A DNA stretch of 8,409 nt, from positions 1 to 8,409 of the forward strand of contig JAEZMT010000128.1 in assembly GCA_023442085.1 (NCBI GenBank), given 5' to 3'. The translations under genes and the position numbers were made by a program. Within the stretch, counting starts at the first letter, position 1, and every line of letters begins with the position of its first letter. Below are positions 5,354 through 8,409 of this stretch, one piece after another. This DNA is from Pseudomonadota bacterium (GTDB taxonomy: Bacteria; Pseudomonadota; Alphaproteobacteria; Rhizobiales; Xanthobacteraceae). The notes beneath the pieces were generated by a model, which was not told the DNA's origin, ran no database searches, and was given only the letters and a program-made list of their open reading frames with translations.

Positions 5354-6148
5354 CTAGGCGGCCTCGACGAAGCGGTGGCGCTCGTGGAGGAATTTCAGCA
5401 CCGCCTCGCGGGCCTTGAGGTAGGTAGGGTTGGTCACCAGCTCGAGGCGCTTGCGCGGACGGGGCAGCTTCACCTCCAGCACCTCGCCCACATAGGCGGA
5501 GGGGCCGTTGGTCATCATCACGATGCGATCGGAGAGCAGCACCGCCTCGTCCACGTCGTGGGTGATCATGAGGATGGTGTTGCCCAGCGTCGCGTGGATC
5601 TGCATCACGCTGTCCTGCAGGTGCGCGCGGGTGAGCGCATCCAGCGCGCCGAACGGCTCATCCAGCAGCAGCACCTTCGGCTCCATGGCCAGCGCCCGGG
5701 CGATGCCGACACGCTGCTTCATGCCGCCGGAGATTTCGGACGGGCGCTTGTCCTTGGCGTGGCCCATCTGCACGAGGTCGAGATTGTGCAGGGTCCAGTC
5801 GTGCCGCTCGGCGCGCGAGCGGGTGCCGGAGAACACCTTGTCCACAGCGAGGCGCACGTTGTCGTAGACCGTGAGCCAGGGCAGCAGCGAGTGGTTCTGG
5901 AACACGACGGCGCGGTCGGGGCCGGGCGCGTTCACCTCCCGCCCGTCGAGGATCACCCCGCCGGTGGTGGCGGAGGTGAGGCCGGCGACGATGTTGAGCA
6001 GAGTGGACTTGCCGCAGCCCGAATGGCCGATGATGGAGACGTACTCGCCCTTTTCGATGTCGAGCGTCACCTCCTTCAGCACGTTGGTGGAGGCGGAGCC
6101 GCGGGTGAAGGTCTTGTCGATGTGATCGAGCTTCAGATAGGCGCCCAT
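5354..6148 (-). CDS. nrtD: Nitrate ABC transporter ATP-binding protein (NrtD/NrtC-type)
   Basis: A 264-residue ABC ATPase of the nitrate/sulfonate/taurine importer family, which energises uptake through NrtB at the inner membrane. All motifs are intact: Walker A GHSGCGKST (41-49), Q-loop Gln84 (VVFQNHSLLPW), signature SGGMKQR (140-146), Walker B VLLLDEP (159-165), D-loop GALD (167-170) and switch His197. It ends soon after the ATPase core and lacks the extra substrate-binding-like C-terminal domain of cyanobacterial NrtC, so by architecture it is NrtD-type. In three-gene proteobacterial systems the same gene is often called nrtC or nasD. Presumably two copies form the homodimer. It starts 10 bases after the nrtB stop, with AGGAGG overlapping that stop. 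SsuB or TauB are alternatives by sequence class, rejected because of the nitrate-reduction genes downstream. Confidence 0.93.
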   Translation of the reverse strand: MGAYLKLDHIDKTFTRGSASTNVLKEVTLDIEKGEYVSIIGHSGCGKSTLLNIVAGLTSATTGGVILDGREVNAPGPDRAVVFQNHSLLPWLTVYDNVRLAVDKVFSGTRSRAERHDWTLHNLDLVQMGHAKDKRPSEISGGMKQRVGIARALAMEPKVLLLDEPFGALDALTRAHLQDSVMQIHATLGNTILMITHDVDEAVLLSDRIVMMTNGPSAYVGEVLEVKLPRPRKRLELVTNPTYLKAREAVLKFLHERHRFVEAA

Positions 6149-6153
6149 GGAAG

Positions 6154-6159
6154 CCTCCT
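6154..6159 (-). promoter_or_regulatory. Ribosome binding site of the ATPase gene, overlapping the nrtB stop codon
   Basis: The junction reads TGAGGAGGCTTCCATG on the minus strand. AGGAGG begins on the last base of the nrtB stop and ends five bases before the ATG at 6148, which indicates translational coupling of permease and ATPase. Confidence 0.7.
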
Positions 6160-7064
6160 CAGGCAGCGGCGGTGCCGCGGGTGACGAAGGCGCCGACAGC
6201 GGCGATCATGCGGTCCAGGATGAACCCGGTGATGCCGACGTAGAAGAGCGCCACGATGATGTCGCCGATGAGCGACGAGTTCCACGCATCCCAGATGAAG
6301 AAGCCGATGCCGACGCCACCGATGAGCATCTCGGCGGCGATGATGGCGAGCCAGGAGAGCCCGATGCCGACGCGCAGGCCCGTGAAGATGTAGGGCGCCG
6401 CCGCCGGGATCATGATCTTCCAGAAGAATTCGAGGGGGTTCAGCCGCAGAACTGCAGCAACGTTCCGGTAATCCTGCGGGATGTTGCGGATGCCCACCGC
6501 CGTGTTGATGATGATGGGCCAGATGGCGGTGATGAAGATCACGAACACCGCCGCCGGCTGTCCGTCGCGGAAGGCGGCCAGCGACAGCGGCAGCCAGGCG
6601 AGCGGCGGCACGGTGCGCAGCACCTGGAACAGCGGGTCGAGGCCACGCATGGCCCAAGTGGACTGGCCGATGAGCACGCCAAGGCCGACACCCGCCACCG
6701 CCGCGAGGCTGTAGCCCACCGCCACGCGCTGGAGCGAGGCGAGGATGTGCCAGAACAGGCCCTTGTCGAGGCCGCCGCGGTCATAGAAGGGGTGGGCGAT
6801 CAGCTCCCACGAATTCTGGATGATGGAGGAGGGCGGCGGCAGGGCCGAGCCCGGGGCGCTGCAAAGGATCTGCCACAGGCCTAGGAGCAAGGCGATGACG
6901 ACGACGGGCGGGATGACGTTGGCCGCGGCCGTCTTCAGGACGGGCACGATCTTCTCCGCCAGCGCCGGGCGCTGGCGCGCCGGCATCTTCACCACCTGGG
7001 CTGCCGGGGCTTGCGCCATCTTGGCAGGCGAGGATTTTTCCAGCTTGAGGGCGGGCATGGACAT
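6159..7064 (-). CDS. nrtB: Nitrate ABC transporter permease
   Basis: A 301-residue inner-membrane permease of the binding-protein-dependent transport family, forming the nitrate channel with the NrtD-type ATPase. After a basic, Ala/Pro-rich cytoplasmic N-terminus (1-48) come hydrophobic segments at about 49-68, 111-133, 145-165, 170-191, 218-250 and 266-290. The cytoplasmic EAA-type loop that docks the ATPase is at about 201-231 (NVAAVLRLNPLEFFWKIMIP onward). The segment QVLRTVPPLAWLPLS (147-161) is characteristic of nitrate/sulfonate permeases. The ATG at 7064 is chosen because GGAG at 7073-7076 lies eight bases upstream; the next ATG at 7058 would be 14 bases away. The gene lies 70 bp after nrtA, a gap filled by a strong hairpin, and runs to within 10 bases of the ATPase gene. 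Substrate is inferred from the operon, since taurine and sulfonate permeases look alike. Confidence 0.92.
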   Translation of the reverse strand: MSMPALKLEKSSPAKMAQAPAAQVVKMPARQRPALAEKIVPVLKTAAANVIPPVVVIALLLGLWQILCSAPGSALPPPSSIIQNSWELIAHPFYDRGGLDKGLFWHILASLQRVAVGYSLAAVAGVGLGVLIGQSTWAMRGLDPLFQVLRTVPPLAWLPLSLAAFRDGQPAAVFVIFITAIWPIIINTAVGIRNIPQDYRNVAAVLRLNPLEFFWKIMIPAAAPYIFTGLRVGIGLSWLAIIAAEMLIGGVGIGFFIWDAWNSSLIGDIIVALFYVGITGFILDRMIAAVGAFVTRGTAAA

Positions 7065-7091
7065 GAATGCGTCTCCGGGTTCGGGGCAGGG

Positions 7092-7128
7092 GGCGCCGCC
7101 CCCGTGGTCTGGGATCAGGGGCGGCGCC
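7092..7128 (-). promoter_or_regulatory. Strong GC hairpin between nrtA and nrtB
   Basis: Two 11-base arms (7092-7102, GGCGCCGCCCC, and 7118-7128, GGGGCGGCGCC) are perfect inverted repeats around a 15-base loop, starting six bases after the nrtA stop. An alternative smaller hairpin (7089-7094 with 7098-7103, six pairs, three-base loop) shares part of the same sequence. No U-tract follows on the transcript. Hairpins placed after the binding-protein gene of an ABC operon are known to stabilise that part of the mRNA and give excess binding protein over membrane parts; the same role is inferred here. Confidence 0.55.
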
Positions 7129-7134
7129 GCGCGA

Positions 7135-8409
7135 TCACGAAATCCGCTTGATGCCGAGGCTCGACAGGTAGGCGGACGGGTTCTCCGGATCGAAGACCTT
7201 GCCGTCGAAGAAGGTCTCCTTGCCCCGCGAGGTGGAGGTGGGGATCTGGGCCGCCGGCACGGAGAGGGCTTTGGCCGCCTCGCGCCACATGTCCTCGCGG
7301 TTCACCTTGGCGATAAGGGCCTTGGCGTCGTAATCGGGCTCGAACTTGCCCCAGCGCTGGTCCTCGGTGATGAACCAGAGGTCGTGGCTCTGGTAGGGGT
7401 AGGACGCATTGTCCTGCCAATACTTCATCATCACCGGGCTCTTCTCGACCACGCGGCCGGTGCCGTAGTCGAACTTGCCCTTCATGCGGTCCACCACGTC
7501 GGCGACCGGCACGTTGATCCACTGGCGCTTGGCGCAGATGGCGGCGACTTCCTCGCGATTTTCCATCTTGTCGCACCACATCTGGGCTTCCATCACCGCC
7601 TTCAGCAGCGCCATGGCGGCCTTGGGGTTCTTGTCCACATAGGCGGCGCGCATGCCGAAAGCCTTCTCCGGATGGTCCTTCCAGAGCTCGCCCGTGGTGA
7701 TGGCGGTGTAGCCGATCTTCTGGTGGATGAGCTGCTCGTTCCACGGCTCGCAGACGCAGAAGCAGTCCATGGTGCCCACCTTCATATTGGCCACCATCTG
7801 GGCCGGCGGGACGACGATGGTCTCGATGTCCTTGTCGGGATCGATGCCGCCAGCGGCGAGCCAGTAGCGAATCCACAAATCATGGGTGCCGCCCGGGAAA
7901 GTCATGGCGGCCTTCACCGCCTTGCCGGAGGCCTTCTTCTTCTCAAGGGCGTCCTTGAAGGGCTTGGTATCGAGGCCGATCTTGAGGTCGATATACTCCT
8001 GGCCCACCGAGATGCACTGGCTGTTCAGATTCAGCCGGGAGAGGATGTACATGGGGGTGGGGACGTTGTTCTGCGTCACCTTGCCGGCGGAGATCAGGTA
8101 GGGCATGGGCGTCAGAATGTGGGCGCCGTCGATGCCGTTGCCCTCGGAGCCGAGCACGAGATTGTCGCGCGTGGTGCCCCAAGAGGCCTGCTTGGCGACG
8201 TTCACGTCGGTCATGCCGTATTTGTCGAACAGGCCCTTTTCCTTGGCGACGAACAGGGGCGCCGCGTCGGTGAGGGCGATGAAGCCGAGCGTCGCCTTGT
8301 TGGTCTCCGGCGCCTCGGAGGCATAGGCCGCCGGCACGCCGCCGGGGAAGGCCATGCGGATGCTCTCGAACAGCGCGGCGGTGCCGAGCGCGGCGGCCGT
8401 GCCCTTCAG
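7135..8409 (-). CDS. nrtA: Nitrate-binding periplasmic protein of the ABC transporter, N-terminus cut by the window edge
   Basis: The frame is open to the right edge, giving 424 visible residues. An internal ATG at 8355 is not the start: the residues before it (LKGTAAALGTAALFESIR) are the hydrophobic core of a signal peptide. A Tat signal is likely, since LKG.AAA.G commonly follows the twin arginines, which would lie just beyond the edge. A signal peptidase site is likely after AYA, visible residue 30. The mature part is a NrtA/CmpA-family solute-binding protein: KATLGFIALTDAAPLFVAKE, then ASWGTTRDNLVLG, FPGGTHDLWIRYWLAAGGID and DCFCVCEPWN, all typical of nitrate/bicarbonate binders. It captures nitrate in the periplasm and delivers it to NrtB. 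Bicarbonate-binding CmpA is the close alternative, but the nitrate and nitrite reductase genes favour nitrate. It is the first visible gene; the operon promoter must lie further right. Confidence 0.93.
   Translation of the reverse strand: MKGTAAALGTAALFESIRMAFPGGVPAAYASEAPETNKATLGFIALTDAAPLFVAKEKGLFDKYGMTDVNVAKQASWGTTRDNLVLGSEGNGIDGAHILTPMPYLISAGKVTQNNVPTPMYILSRLNLNSQCISVGQEYIDLKIGLDTKPFKDALEKKKASGKAVKAAMTFPGGTHDLWIRYWLAAGGIDPDKDIETIVVPPAQMVANMKVGTMDCFCVCEPWNEQLIHQKIGYTAITTGELWKDHPEKAFGMRAAYVDKNPKAAMALLKAVMEAQMWCDKMENREEVAAICAKRQWINVPVADVVDRMKGKFDYGTGRVVEKSPVMMKYWQDNASYPYQSHDLWFITEDQRWGKFEPDYDAKALIAKVNREDMWREAAKALSVPAAQIPTSTSRGKETFFDGKVFDPENPSAYLSSLGIKRIS

Noticed and set aside
5375..6184. 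Plus-strand open frame of 269 codons antisense to the ATPase
   Set aside because: The minus-strand ATPase has every ABC motif. The antisense product is rich in His, Val and Gly with no recognisable fold.
7092..7128. Rho-independent terminator after nrtA
   Set aside because: The stem is strong but is not followed by a run of U on the transcript, and nrtB follows in the same direction with its own ribosome site.
8353..8355. ATG at 8355 as the start of nrtA
   Set aside because: The frame continues upstream without a stop to the window edge, and the residues there form a signal-peptide core needed for a periplasmic protein.

Overview
The window is one compact nitrate-assimilation operon. All eight genes lie on the minus strand, so transcription runs from the right edge (8409) to the left edge (1). 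The very high GC content, the long antisense open frames it produces, and the gene set point to an alphaproteobacterium of the Hyphomicrobiales. A Xanthobacteraceae- or Bradyrhizobium-like genome is my best guess, made from gene content and style only. The operon promoter and the 5' end of the first gene lie beyond the right edge. The last gene runs off the left edge.

Layout in transcription order: (1) nrtA, nitrate-binding protein with a Tat-type signal peptide, N-terminus cut by the window edge (8409-7135). (2) nrtB, permease (7064-6159). (3) nrtD-type ATPase (6148-5354). (4) a single-domain haemoglobin (5248-4817). (5) a stand-alone FAD/NAD(P)H oxidoreductase like the N-terminal half of NirB (4806-3592). 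(6) nirA, ferredoxin-type sirohaem nitrite reductase (3569-1812). (7) a CysJ-like FAD/NADPH reductase whose flavodoxin domain is replaced by a four-cysteine Fe-S domain (1774-146). (8) nasA, assimilatory molybdenum nitrate reductase, first 36 codons only (109-1). Gaps are short, the longest being 105 bp, and no stretch over 300 bp lacks a gene. I saw no RNA genes, mobile elements or CRISPR.

Together the genes import nitrate (NrtABD), reduce it to nitrite (NasA) and then to ammonium (NirA). The globin and its tightly coupled reductase probably remove nitric oxide made as a by-product, as described for the Bjgb/Flp pair encoded with nasC in Bradyrhizobium. No ferredoxin is encoded here, but there are two different NAD(P)H-oxidising flavoproteins. 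How electrons reach NasA, NirA and the globin is therefore the open question.

The most interesting signals are: the Fe-S-for-flavodoxin swap in the CysJ-like protein; a short N-terminal motif shared by that protein and NirA, suggesting a CysJI-like NADPH-nitrite reductase assembly; the split flavohaemoglobin-like pair; and strong hairpins without U-tracts after nrtA and after nrtD that may set expression ratios within the operon.
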